Source: an uncultured Eubacteriales bacterium (lineage in GTDB: Bacteria > Bacillota > Clostridia > Oscillospirales > Oscillospiraceae). Taken from it: a stretch of 13,596 bases of DNA. The stretch is taken from positions 1 to 13,596 of the forward strand of contig OMQS01000073.1 in assembly GCA_900313295.1 (NCBI GenBank), read 5' to 3'. Positions 1 through 7,017 of the stretch are shown piece by piece. The notes below the pieces were generated by a model, which was not told the DNA's origin, did no database searches, and worked only from the letters and a program-made list of their open reading frames with translations. Numbering within the stretch: the first letter of the stretch is position 1; every line of letters begins with the position of its first letter. A program made the translations under genes and the position numbers.

Positions 1-75
1 AAACGAGTAGATGCCGGTCGGGACTTATAGACGCTAAGCGGAGCTTATCTAAGGCTGGTCACGAAAATCCCCACA

Positions 76-516
76 ATGAAGCCGCTGGACTCCGACAAGA
101 AGGCGGAAAAGCCCGCGGCAAAGCCCGCCGAGGAGAAGATCGACTTCTCCAAGGTGCAGATCGAGCCGCTGTTTGAGGATATGGTGGACTTTGACACCTT
201 CTCCAAGAGCGATTTCCGCGCCGTGAAGATCAAGAGCTGCGAGGCTGTGAAGAAGTCCGGCAAGCTCCTGAAGTTCGTTCTGGACGACGGCACCGGCGAA
301 GACCGCATCATCCTCTCCGGCATCCACGAGTATTACGAGCCGGAGGAGCTGGTGGGCAAGACGGCCATCGCCATCGTGAATCTGCCGCCCAGAGCGATGA
401 TGGGCATTGACTCCTGCGGTATGCTCATCTCTGCCGTGCATCACGAAAACGGCGAGGAAAAGCTGCACCTGCTGATGGTGGATGACCACATCCCCGCCGG
501 CGCAAAGCTGTATTAA
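76..516 (+). CDS. metG: Methionyl-tRNA synthetase C-terminal tRNA-binding domain (5' truncated or edge-disrupted)
   Basis: The 146-residue reading frame matches the C-terminal oligonucleotide-binding (OB-fold, EMAP/Trbp111-like) domain that many bacterial methionyl-tRNA synthetases carry as a dimerising tRNA-binding appendage. A charged Lys/Ala/Pro linker (residues about 5-20) leads into the domain (about 40-146), which has the family pattern DFRAVKI, KKSGKLLKF, DDGTGEDR, a GIHEYY segment and the GIDSCGML motif, and ends at the expected IPAGAKLY. No catalytic Rossmann or KMSKS part is present. In the same frame a TAG stop lies at 28-30 and the ATG at 76 has no ribosome binding site, so this is probably the 3' end of metG with damaged or misassembled sequence at the window edge. 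A truncated pseudogene or a stand-alone CsaA-like protein are alternatives. Domain identity is secure; the gene boundary is not. Confidence 0.75.
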   Translation: MKPLDSDKKAEKPAAKPAEEKIDFSKVQIEPLFEDMVDFDTFSKSDFRAVKIKSCEAVKKSGKLLKFVLDDGTGEDRIILSGIHEYYEPEELVGKTAIAIVNLPPRAMMGIDSCGMLISAVHHENGEEKLHLLMVDDHIPAGAKLY

Positions 517-525
517 AATTTTCGC

Positions 526-560
526 AAGCCCTGCGGCCCGTAAAGGCGCGCAGGGCTTTT
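526..560 (+). terminator. Intrinsic terminator after metG
   Basis: A 10-bp stem (left arm AAGCCCTGCG at 526-535, right arm CGCAGGGCTT at 549-558) encloses a 13-nt loop. The right arm runs into a TTTT tract at 557-560. It begins 10 nt after the metG stop. Confidence 0.8.
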
Positions 561-625
561 GCCCGCTCGGCACGCGTCCAAGGGGCAAAGAGAGCAAGCA
601 AAATCAAGCGCGGGGGCGGCGGCGG

Positions 626-634
626 TGGTATACT
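626..634 (+). promoter_or_regulatory. Extended -10 promoter of the AraC-type regulator
   Basis: TGG followed by TATACT (629-634) forms an extended -10 element about 28 nt before the start codon at 662. I find no good -35 hexamer at the right distance, as expected when the TGn extension substitutes for it. Confidence 0.55.
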
Positions 635-661
635 GAGGGCAGTCAAAAGGAGGAGCGATCC

Positions 662-1636
662 ATGTTTGTGTGGGGGAAAAACATTCAGGAGCTGGTGCAG
701 GAGGTCGACCGCTGCATCAGGGCGCAGGAGGACGAGGGACTGACCCTGCGGCATCTGGCGCAGAAGCTGGGGTACTCGGAGTACCATGTGTCCCATATGT
801 TCCGGCGCGTTTCCGGTATGCAGCTGCGGGACTATCTGCGGGGGCGGCGGCTGGCCTTTGCCCTGCGGGACGTGCGGGACACGGAGGACAGTCTGCTCAC
901 CATCGCTCTGCGCTATGGCTTTTCCTCCCATGAGGCATTCACCCGCGCTTTCAAGGACGCCTACGGCGTCACTCCCAGCCGCTACCGGCAGCACCCTGTG
1001 CCGGTGGTGCTGCGCACGGTGATCCATCCCTTTGACTGCTATCTTTTAGGAATCGGAGGAACAGGTATGGCGGATACCAATCAAGAAGTGAAAACCTATT
1101 TTGTCACCATTCCGGCGCACAAATACCTGCACATTCGCAATTACGAGAGCATCGGCTACTGGGATTTCTGGCAGAAGCAGAGCCGGATCCCCGAGCAGGA
1201 CTGCGACACCATCTGCGGGCTGCTGGAGAGCACACCCCATAAGCTGGACGACGCGGGCGGAGCGGAAAACGACGCCGGCAGCGAACAGATCATGGCCTTT
1301 ATCAACGAGCCTGCGGGGCGCGTCTGCTCCTGGGGCATCCCCCTAGCGGAGAGCTACGGCGTGCGCCTGCCGGCGGACTACGACGGCCCCGTGCCGAAGC
1401 AGATGCAGCTGATGGACGTGGCGGAGGGGGAGTACATCGTTTTTGAGCACGGCCCGTTCGACTTTGAAACGGAAAACGCCGCCGTGGAGGCGAAAATGGA
1501 GCAGGCCATGAAGGACTTTGACTACGCCGCCGCCGGCTATGCGCTGGACACCACCCAAGGCCGCGTGTTCTATTTCTACCACGACTGCAAGCGGTTCTGG
1601 AAATACGTCCGCCCGGTGAAAAAAATCACCCCTTGA
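662..1636 (+). CDS. AraC-family transcriptional regulator with GyrI-like effector-binding domain
   Basis: A 324-residue DNA-binding regulator. Residues about 8-110 form the double helix-turn-helix AraC domain: the first HTH around LRHLAQKLGYSEYHVSHMF (30-47), and the family signature around IALRYGFSS, FTRAFKDAYGVTPSRYR (81-109). Residues about 140-324 resemble the GyrI-like/Rob-type small-molecule-binding domain (YFVTIPAHKYLHIRN, then a late acidic segment ending FYFYHDCKRFWKYVRP). N-terminal HTH plus C-terminal GyrI domain is the architecture of many Firmicute drug- or stress-responsive regulators. The ATG at 662 was chosen because AAGGAGG at 647-653 sits 8 nt upstream and the protein then begins right at the HTH; the frame stays open further upstream but without a ribosome site. 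No adjacent efflux or drug-modifying gene is visible, so ligand and targets are unknown. Confidence 0.88.
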   Translation: MFVWGKNIQELVQEVDRCIRAQEDEGLTLRHLAQKLGYSEYHVSHMFRRVSGMQLRDYLRGRRLAFALRDVRDTEDSLLTIALRYGFSSHEAFTRAFKDAYGVTPSRYRQHPVPVVLRTVIHPFDCYLLGIGGTGMADTNQEVKTYFVTIPAHKYLHIRNYESIGYWDFWQKQSRIPEQDCDTICGLLESTPHKLDDAGGAENDAGSEQIMAFINEPAGRVCSWGIPLAESYGVRLPADYDGPVPKQMQLMDVAEGEYIVFEHGPFDFETENAAVEAKMEQAMKDFDYAAAGYALDTTQGRVFYFYHDCKRFWKYVRPVKKITP

Positions 1637-1661
1637 CGCGGCGGCGCCGTTCGGGTATAAT
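1633..1661 (+). promoter_or_regulatory. Sigma-A-type promoter of the PnuC-family gene
   Basis: TTGACG (1633-1638), a 17-bp spacer and a perfect TATAAT (1656-1661). The TGA stop of the AraC-type gene (1634-1636) lies inside the -35 hexamer. Predicted transcription start is near 1668, giving a leader of about 120 nt before the start codon at 1789. Confidence 0.85.
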
Positions 1662-1667
1662 AAACAC

Positions 1668-1764
1668 CGCAATTTGAATATCGTTTCTGCCACCGGGTAG
1701 AGAATGCGAAGCATTCGATCACACATCGTTAGGTCTTTGAAGATGTGGGGTCGGGTGCTTTTTT
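1668..1764 (+). promoter_or_regulatory. Attenuator-like structured 5' leader (candidate riboswitch) of the PnuC-family gene
   Basis: Two upstream hairpins can form in the leader. Hairpin 1 pairs TTTCTGCC (1684-1691) with GGTAGAGA (1696-1703) around an ACCG loop, with two G-U pairs. Hairpin 2 pairs GAATGC (1702-1707) with GCATTC (1711-1716) around GAA. The 3' arm of hairpin 2 is also the 5' arm of a long terminator stem (1711-1758), so hairpin 2 and the terminator exclude each other: the logic of a transcriptional attenuator. I cannot match the sequence to a known riboswitch consensus from memory. There is no TPP, FMN, purine (complete) or T-box signature. An NAD+-type aptamer would suit a PnuC gene but is not demonstrated. 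Confidence 0.6.
1711..1764 (+). terminator. Intrinsic terminator inside the PnuC-family leader
   Basis: GCATTCGATC (1711-1720) pairs over its full 10 nt with GGTCGGGTGC (1749-1758), counting three G-U pairs. After one A/G mismatch CACATC (1722-1727) pairs with GATGTG (1742-1747). The stem is followed at once by six T (1759-1764). It lies upstream of the start codon at 1789, so it can stop transcription before the transporter gene. It is also the only terminator available to the preceding AraC-type gene. Confidence 0.8.
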
Positions 1765-1788
1765 GAATACGGAAAGGAAATGTTTTCT

Positions 1789-2484
1789 ATGCTGCGCCGC
1801 ATCAATTCGTATTTTACAACACAGGAGAAAGCGCTCTGGCTTGCCTCCGTGGGGGCGATAGTGGCATCTTTTTTCCTGCTGGAGGGGAAGGAGTATCTCA
1901 CGCTCACCGCCTCCCTCATCGGCATCACCTCCCTGCTCTTTAATGCCAAGGGCAACCCCGTGGGGCAGGCACTGACGGTGGTTTTCAGCCTGATCTACGG
2001 ATATATTTCCTATGCCTGCGCGTATTACGGCGAGATGATCACCTATCTGGGCATGACGGCGCCCATGGCGCTGCTGGCGCTCATCAGCTGGCTGCGCCAC
2101 CCCTTTCAGGGCAACCGCGCCCAGGTGCTGGTGAACAAAATTTCCCGTCGGGAGCATGTGTTCATGTGGCTGCTGACGGCGGCGGTGACGGCGGCGTTTT
2201 ACTTCATCCTCAAGGCACTGGGCACGGCGAACCTTCTGCCCAGCACCGTGTCCGTGACCACCAGCTTTCTGGCGGTGTACCTTACCTTCCGCCGCAGCCC
2301 CCTCTACGCCCTGGGCTACGCCGCCAACGACGTGGTGCTCATCATTTTGTGGCTGCTGGCGGCGCGGAGCGACAAGGGATATCTGTCCGTGGTGGTGTGC
2401 TTTGCGGTCTTTTTGGTCAACGACATCTACGGCTTTTTGAACTGGCGCCGAATGGAGAAAAAGCAGGCGTCGGCGTCCTCATAA
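1789..2484 (+). CDS. pnuC: PnuC-family vitamin/nucleoside membrane transporter
   Basis: A 231-residue hydrophobic protein with about seven to eight membrane segments (roughly 16-31, 36-53, 58-79, 84-101, 124-142, 152-167, 177-192, 198-214). It shows PnuC-family features: NAKGNPVGQ after the second segment (52-60), the polar helix YAANDVVLIILW (177-188), and the terminal NDIYGFLNWRRM (211-222). PnuC proteins are SWEET-like facilitators that import nicotinamide riboside, which is trapped by phosphorylation; relatives carry thiamine, riboflavin or deoxynucleosides, so the substrate is not settled here. The ATG at 1789 is preferred over the one at 1780 because AAAGGAA (1773-1779) lies 9 nt before 1789 but touches 1780. 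Its own promoter and an attenuator-like leader imply regulation by metabolite supply. Confidence 0.87.
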   Translation: MLRRINSYFTTQEKALWLASVGAIVASFFLLEGKEYLTLTASLIGITSLLFNAKGNPVGQALTVVFSLIYGYISYACAYYGEMITYLGMTAPMALLALISWLRHPFQGNRAQVLVNKISRREHVFMWLLTAAVTAAFYFILKALGTANLLPSTVSVTTSFLAVYLTFRRSPLYALGYAANDVVLIILWLLAARSDKGYLSVVVCFAVFLVNDIYGFLNWRRMEKKQASASS

Positions 2485-2503
2485 TGCATAAAATATTTTT
2501 CGC

Positions 2504-2531
2504 TTGCCGCAGGCTGTGGGGTCTGCGGCAA
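2504..2531. other. 9-bp inverted repeat downstream of the PnuC-family gene
   Basis: TTGCCGCAG (2504-2512) and CTGCGGCAA (2523-2531) form a 9-bp stem with a 10-nt loop. The stem is followed by an A-tract rather than a T-tract on either strand, so it is not a canonical intrinsic terminator. It ends 9 nt before the next -35 box and could be a factor-assisted 3' end or an operator. Confidence 0.5.
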
Positions 2532-2540
2532 AAAAATTTC

Positions 2541-2571
2541 TTGACATCGCAAAAAAATACTGCTTTATTAT
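2541..2571 (+). promoter_or_regulatory. Promoter of the SpoU-dprA-topA-trmFO-plsX run
   Basis: A perfect TTGACA (2541-2546) is followed by an AT-rich stretch containing TATTAT (2566-2571; 19-bp spacer) and TTTATT (2564-2569; 17-bp spacer). The exact -10 is ambiguous. An AGGAGG ribosome site (2611-2616) follows, 6 nt before the start codon at 2623. Confidence 0.7.
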
Positions 2572-2622
2572 ATAGGTATATGATACACGGATCGCGAGGA
2601 AAAACCGGAGAGGAGGACGGCC

Positions 2623-3393
2623 ATGGAACGCATCACAGCCCGCACAAACCCCTTGCTCACCCATATCCGCCGTCTGGCGTCCTCCGGAAGCTACCGCCGA
2701 TCCTGCGGCGAATTCGTGGCCGACAGCCCCAAGCTGCTGGCGGAGGCGCTGCTGTGGGGCGCGGAGCTTGTGAGCGTGGTGTGCACCGACGGCTTTGCCC
2801 TGCCGGAGCTGCCCGACGGCGCGCGCACGGTGCAGGTGCCGGAGGAGGTCATGGCCTCCGTTTCCCCCATGAAGACCCCACAGGGGGTTTTATTTACCTG
2901 CCGCATCCCCGATGTGCCCTTGCCGGAAAAGCTCGCAGGGCGGCGCTATATGGTGCTGGAGGGGGTGCAGGATCCGGGCAACGTGGGAACGGTGCTGCGG
3001 ACGCTGGATGCTTTTGACGGGGACGGCCTGTTTCTGCTGGCCGGCTGCGCCGATCTATACAGCCCCAAGACTCTGCGGGCGTCCATGGGAGCAGCCTTCC
3101 GCCGGCCGGTATATGTTTGCACGGCGGAGGAGCTGTGCGCCTTGCTGCACCGCAGCGGACTGCCACTCTACGGCGCCGCCCTGCGAGAGGACACGCTGGA
3201 CGCGCGGGCGACCGACCTTTCCCGCGCGGCGATAGCCATAGGCAGCGAGGGGCGGGGACTCAGCGAGGCGCTTTTGGCACTGTGCGACGGCACGGTGCGC
3301 ATCCCCATGTCCCCCCGATGCGAATCGCTGAACGCCGCAGTGGCGGCCTCCGTGCTCTTGTGGGAGGCCTATCGGGGCGAGGGGGGCAGGTAG
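2623..3393 (+). CDS. SpoU/TrmH-family RNA 2'-O-methyltransferase
   Basis: A 256-residue SPOUT-class enzyme that would use S-adenosylmethionine to methylate a ribose 2'-OH in rRNA or tRNA. The N-terminal part (about 1-100) resembles the small substrate-binding domain of RlmB/TsnR-like enzymes, with FVADSPKLLAEAL at 31-43. The knotted catalytic domain has all three family motifs: DPGNVGTVLR (117-126, with the conserved Asn and Arg), IGSEGRGLS (206-214), and IPM followed by ESLNAAVAAS (227-243). Length fits the family (about 250-270). It is the first gene of a tight run; dprA starts 3 nt after its stop. The target nucleotide cannot be read from the sequence, so no specific symbol is given. Confidence 0.9.
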   Translation: MERITARTNPLLTHIRRLASSGSYRRSCGEFVADSPKLLAEALLWGAELVSVVCTDGFALPELPDGARTVQVPEEVMASVSPMKTPQGVLFTCRIPDVPLPEKLAGRRYMVLEGVQDPGNVGTVLRTLDAFDGDGLFLLAGCADLYSPKTLRASMGAAFRRPVYVCTAEELCALLHRSGLPLYGAALREDTLDARATDLSRAAIAIGSEGRGLSEALLALCDGTVRIPMSPRCESLNAAVAASVLLWEAYRGEGGR

Positions 3394-3396
3394 GCT

Positions 3397-4614
3397 ATGG
3401 AACCGCTTATATACTGGGTGTGGCTGACCACGCTGAAGGGGCTGAACGACGCCTGCCGCCACCGGCTGCTGGCGCATTTTGGCTCACCGGAGAATATTTA
3501 TCTGGCCGACGCACGGGCGCTTTTGCAGGTGGGGGGACTCACCGCGGGGCAGGTGCGGGCACTGGAGAACAAGGCGACGGATGCCGCCCAACGGATCCTG
3601 GACACCTGCGGCAGAAAGAATATTTTCATTTTGACCATGCACGACGCGCGGTACCCCCAGCGGCTGCGGAACATTTTCGAGCCGCCGCTGCTGCTCTACG
3701 GGCGGGGCGAGATGCCTCTGTTTGACGAGGAGGTCGCCGTGGCCGTGGTGGGCACACGCTTTTGCACGGACTACGGCCTGCGCATGGCGGAGCAGTTCGG
3801 CTTTGACCTGAGCCGACAGGGCGCGCTGGTGGTGTCGGGTCTGGCGGCCGGTGTAGACGCGGCGGCGCACAGAGGCGCGCTGCGCGCCGGACACGCCACG
3901 GCGGCCGTGGTGGGCTGCGGCGTGGACGTGGTATATCCGGCCGAAAACGGCAGACTCTATGAAGACATAGCGGCCTCGGGGGTGATCCTATCGGAGTATC
4001 CGCCGGGGACGCAGCCCGCCAGATGGCGCTTTCCTGCCCGCAACCGCATTCTCAGCGGCCTGTGCTTGGCTACACTGGTGGTAGAGGCACCGGAAAAGAG
4101 CGGCGCCCTTATTACCGCTGCTGCGGCCGCGGAGCAAGGGCGGGACGTGTTTGCTCTGCCAGGCCGACTGGGCGCGGAGAGCTGCCGCGGCAGTAATTGT
4201 CTCCTGCGCGACGGCGCAAGTCTTGCCATGGAGAGCTGGGACATTCTGGGGGAATACCAGCACCGCTATCCCCATAAGCTGCATTGGGACGGGCAGCCTT
4301 TGCCGCCCCACGGAAGCGGCGATGATTCGCCCGTCGGGGGCTCGGAAAAGCCGCAAAAACAAAAAAAGTCCGCTGCGCTGCCGGTCATTGACATCGGGCG
4401 CAATGCGGAGGGACTGTCGGGGAACGAGATCATGGTGCTGCGACTGCTGGACAGCGAGGTGCCCATGCTCACCGACGATATCGCCCAAGAGGCTGGCGTG
4501 CCGGTGCAGCAGGTGCTGGCAGCGGTGACAATGCTGGAAATTGAAGGCTTCATCCGGCGGGAGGGACTGCGCAAGTTCGTCCGCACGGTGGAGCTGAAGG
4601 ATACAAAGGAGTAA
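3397..4614 (+). CDS. dprA: DNA-processing protein DprA/Smf
   Basis: A 405-residue DprA. In naturally transformable bacteria DprA binds incoming single-stranded DNA and loads RecA; it is also widespread in species not known to be competent. The order is an N-terminal helix-hairpin region (about 5-60), a Rossmann-like core (about 75-285) and a C-terminal winged helix (about 345-400, around NEIMVLRLLDSEVPMLTDDI). Core motifs are VVGTR (118-121, usually GSR), SGLAAGVDAAAHRGAL (147-162), GCGVDVVYPAEN (173-184), RFPARNRILSGL (211-222), KSGALITA (234-241) and GSNCLLRDGA (265-274). A polar, Ser/Gly/Lys-rich linker (about 300-335) separates core and winged helix. It sits between the RNA methyltransferase and topA, a common Firmicute arrangement. 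The ribosome site is poor (G-rich sequence across the preceding stop), which suggests translational coupling. Confidence 0.95.
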   Translation: MEPLIYWVWLTTLKGLNDACRHRLLAHFGSPENIYLADARALLQVGGLTAGQVRALENKATDAAQRILDTCGRKNIFILTMHDARYPQRLRNIFEPPLLLYGRGEMPLFDEEVAVAVVGTRFCTDYGLRMAEQFGFDLSRQGALVVSGLAAGVDAAAHRGALRAGHATAAVVGCGVDVVYPAENGRLYEDIAASGVILSEYPPGTQPARWRFPARNRILSGLCLATLVVEAPEKSGALITAAAAAEQGRDVFALPGRLGAESCRGSNCLLRDGASLAMESWDILGEYQHRYPHKLHWDGQPLPPHGSGDDSPVGGSEKPQKQKKSAALPVIDIGRNAEGLSGNEIMVLRLLDSEVPMLTDDIAQEAGVPVQQVLAAVTMLEIEGFIRREGLRKFVRTVELKDTKE

Positions 4615-4623
4615 GAAAACATT

Positions 4624-7014
4624 ATGGCAAAAAAGGCTGCGAAGAATCTGGTGATCGTGGAGTCCCCGGCCAAGGCGAAGACCATCGGCAAGTATCTGGG
4701 GCCGGATTACGAGGTCATGGCAAGCATGGGGCATCTGCGCGACCTGCCCAAGAGCAAGATCGGCGTGGATGTGGACAACGATTTTCATCTGGACTATAAG
4801 CCCATCAAGGGCAAAGAGGACATCATCCGGAGCCTGAAAAAAGCGGCGGATGCCGCCGACATGGTCTACCTTGCCACCGACCCTGACCGCGAGGGAGAGG
4901 CCATCAGCTGGCATCTGAAGTACCTGCTGGATCTGCCCGACGAAAAGACCCGTCGGGTCACTTTTAACGAGATCACCAAAAAAGTGGTGCAGGAGAGCAT
5001 CGCCGCCCCCCGCCGCATTGACCAGGAGCTGGTGGACGCCCAGCAGGCGCGGCGGGTGCTGGATCGCATCGTGGGCTACCGCCTCTCGCCGCTGCTGTGG
5101 AAAAAGATCCGCAGAGGGCTGTCGGCGGGGCGCGTGCAGTCGGTGGCCATGCGGCTGGTGGCCGAGCGGGAAAAGGAAATTGAAAATTTCGTGCCGCAGG
5201 AGTACTGGGCGCTGGACGCCCTGCTGAAAAAGCAGGGGACGGACGCCGTCTTCAAGGCGCATTACTATGGGAAAAAAGGCAAAAAGCACGAGCCGGCCTC
5301 CCGGGAGGAGACCCAGAAGATCTGCGAAGAAGTGCAGTCCCGGCCCTTTGCCGTGAAGAGCGTGAAGCGGGTGGACAAGCAGCGCTCGCCCTCGCCTCCT
5401 TTCACCACCTCCACCTTGCAGCAGGAGGCCTCCCGCAAGCTGAACATGACCCCCCGCCGCACCATGGCCATCGCCCAGCAGCTGTATGAGGGCGTGGAGA
5501 TCACCGGCGAGGGCGCCGTGGGTCTGATCACCTACATGCGTACCGACTCTCTGCGCATCTCCCGCGAGGCGCAGATGGCGGCGCGGACGCTCATTGACAG
5601 CCGCTACGGAGCGGCTTATCGGCCGGACGCTTTCCGGCAGTACAAGGCCAAGGCCGGCGCCCAGGATGCCCACGAGGCCATCCGCCCCAGCAATGTGAAT
5701 CTCACCCCCGAGCGGGTGAAAAGCGACCTCACCGGCGAGCAGTACCGGCTCTACAAGCTCATTTGGAGCCGTTTTCTTGCCAGCCAGATGGCAAACGCCG
5801 TGTATGACAGCGTGACGGTGGAGCTGGAGGCGGGAGACTATAATTTCCGCGCCGGCGCCAGCAGTCTGAAATTTGCAGGCTACGCCGCCGTGTACGAGGA
5901 GAGCCGCGACGAGGAGAAGGAGGACAGGGAGCCTGCCCTGCCACCGCTGGAGCAGGGGGAGCAGGTGCTGCCGGAGCGCATGGAGCCTGCGCAGCACTTC
6001 ACCCAGCCGCCGGCGCATTTCACCGATGCCTCCCTCATCCGCGCGCTGGAGGAAAACGGCATCGGCCGCCCCTCCACCTATGCCCCTACGGTGTCCACTA
6101 TTCTGGACAGGGAGTATGTGGTGAAGGAGGGGAAATATTTGCGCATGACCCCTCTGGGGGGCGTGGTCAACGACCTCATGTGCCAGCGCTTCCCCAAGAT
6201 CGTGGACGTGAAATTCACCGCCAACATGGAAAAGGAGCTGGACGAAGTGGAGTCCGGCGACAAGAACTGGAAGGAGCTGCTGGGCGAGTTCTACGGCGAC
6301 TTTGACCAGAACCTTACTCAAGTGGAAAAGGACATGGAGGGCGTCTATCTCAAGGTGCCCGACGAGGTCAGCGAGGAAAAGTGCGACGTGTGCGGACGCA
6401 ACATGGTGGTAAAGACCGGCCGGTTCGGTCGTTTTCTGGCCTGCCCGGGCTATCCGGAGTGTACGTTCACAAAGCCTCTGGTGGTGCAGATGCCCGGCCG
6501 CTGTCCCAAGTGCGGCGGGCGGCTCATGAAGCGCACCGGCGTGAGCCAGAAGAGCGGCAAGCAGTACACCTACTACTGCTGCGACCGCGCCACGGCGGCT
6601 GACGAGAGCCAGCGCTGTGACTTCCGCACCTGGGACGTGCCCACCAAGGACGACTGCCCCGTGTGCGGCCAGACCATGTTCAAAAAGTCTGGCAAGGGGT
6701 TCAACAAGCCCTTCTGCATCAATCCCGAATGCTCCAACTTTCTGCCGGAGGATAAGCGGGGCTACCGCAAGAAGGCAGAGGACGACGCCGCCGAGAAAAA
6801 GCCGGCCAAGACCGCCGGAAAAACTGGAACCAAGACGGCCAAGACGGCGGCTAAAACCAAGAAAACGGCGGCCAAGACCGCAAAAACGGCGGCCAAGACC
6901 ACAAAGACCGCTGCCAAGTCCGCCAAGGCTTCGGAGAAAACCGAGAAAAAGACAGAGAAAAAGACCGCAGCAAAACCCGCTGCGAAGACGAAAAAGACCG
7001 CGGAAAAGGAGTAA
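4624..7014 (+). CDS. topA: DNA topoisomerase I (type IA)
   Basis: A 796-residue type IA topoisomerase that relaxes negatively supercoiled DNA through a transient 5'-phosphotyrosine link. The TOPRIM domain (about 8-120) has E13 in VIVESPAKAKT and the DPDREGE acidic triad (D86, D88, E90). SAGRVQSVAMRL is at 167-178. The catalytic tyrosine is Y304 in GLITYMRTDS. HEAIRPS (350-356) and NGIGRPSTYAP (478-488) are also family motifs. Three C4 zinc ribbons follow: C587/C590/C607/C613, C627/C630/C652 or C653/C665, and C678/C681/C698/C703. The last 80 residues are a Lys/Ala/Thr-rich basic tail. AAGGAG at 4606-4611 overlaps the dprA stop and lies 12 nt before the ATG, a rather long spacing; the start is supported by the standard N-terminus. 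Confidence 0.97.
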   Translation: MAKKAAKNLVIVESPAKAKTIGKYLGPDYEVMASMGHLRDLPKSKIGVDVDNDFHLDYKPIKGKEDIIRSLKKAADAADMVYLATDPDREGEAISWHLKYLLDLPDEKTRRVTFNEITKKVVQESIAAPRRIDQELVDAQQARRVLDRIVGYRLSPLLWKKIRRGLSAGRVQSVAMRLVAEREKEIENFVPQEYWALDALLKKQGTDAVFKAHYYGKKGKKHEPASREETQKICEEVQSRPFAVKSVKRVDKQRSPSPPFTTSTLQQEASRKLNMTPRRTMAIAQQLYEGVEITGEGAVGLITYMRTDSLRISREAQMAARTLIDSRYGAAYRPDAFRQYKAKAGAQDAHEAIRPSNVNLTPERVKSDLTGEQYRLYKLIWSRFLASQMANAVYDSVTVELEAGDYNFRAGASSLKFAGYAAVYEESRDEEKEDREPALPPLEQGEQVLPERMEPAQHFTQPPAHFTDASLIRALEENGIGRPSTYAPTVSTILDREYVVKEGKYLRMTPLGGVVNDLMCQRFPKIVDVKFTANMEKELDEVESGDKNWKELLGEFYGDFDQNLTQVEKDMEGVYLKVPDEVSEEKCDVCGRNMVVKTGRFGRFLACPGYPECTFTKPLVVQMPGRCPKCGGRLMKRTGVSQKSGKQYTYYCCDRATAADESQRCDFRTWDVPTKDDCPVCGQTMFKKSGKGFNKPFCINPECSNFLPEDKRGYRKKAEDDAAEKKPAKTAGKTGTKTAKTAAKTKKTAAKTAKTAAKTTKTAAKSAKASEKTEKKTEKKTAAKPAAKTKKTAEKE
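6775..7011 (+). repeat. Lys/Ala/Thr-rich low-complexity tail encoded at the 3' end of topA
   Basis: Residues about 718-796 of TopA are built from imperfect KTAKTAAKT-like units encoded by degenerate AAGACGGCS-type repeats, strongest at 6826-6920. The composition is like histone H1 tails. It is in frame and continues to the topA stop, so it is coding rather than an intergenic repeat. Such basic tails are known on some bacterial TopA proteins and are thought to bind DNA non-specifically. Confidence 0.75.
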
Positions 7015-7017
7015 ACC

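Noticed and set aside
1668..1716. Purine riboswitch, suggested by GTTTCTGCC (similar to the GTTTCTACC core)
   Set aside because: The rest of the purine aptamer is missing: there is no P2/L2 before it, no loop-3 sequence, and no ACTA junction closing the helix. The resemblance is limited to one 9-mer.
6826..6920. Tandem DNA repeat as a possible mobile or CRISPR-like array
   Set aside because: The units are short, degenerate, in frame and wholly within the topA tail; there are no spacers or direct repeats of CRISPR length.
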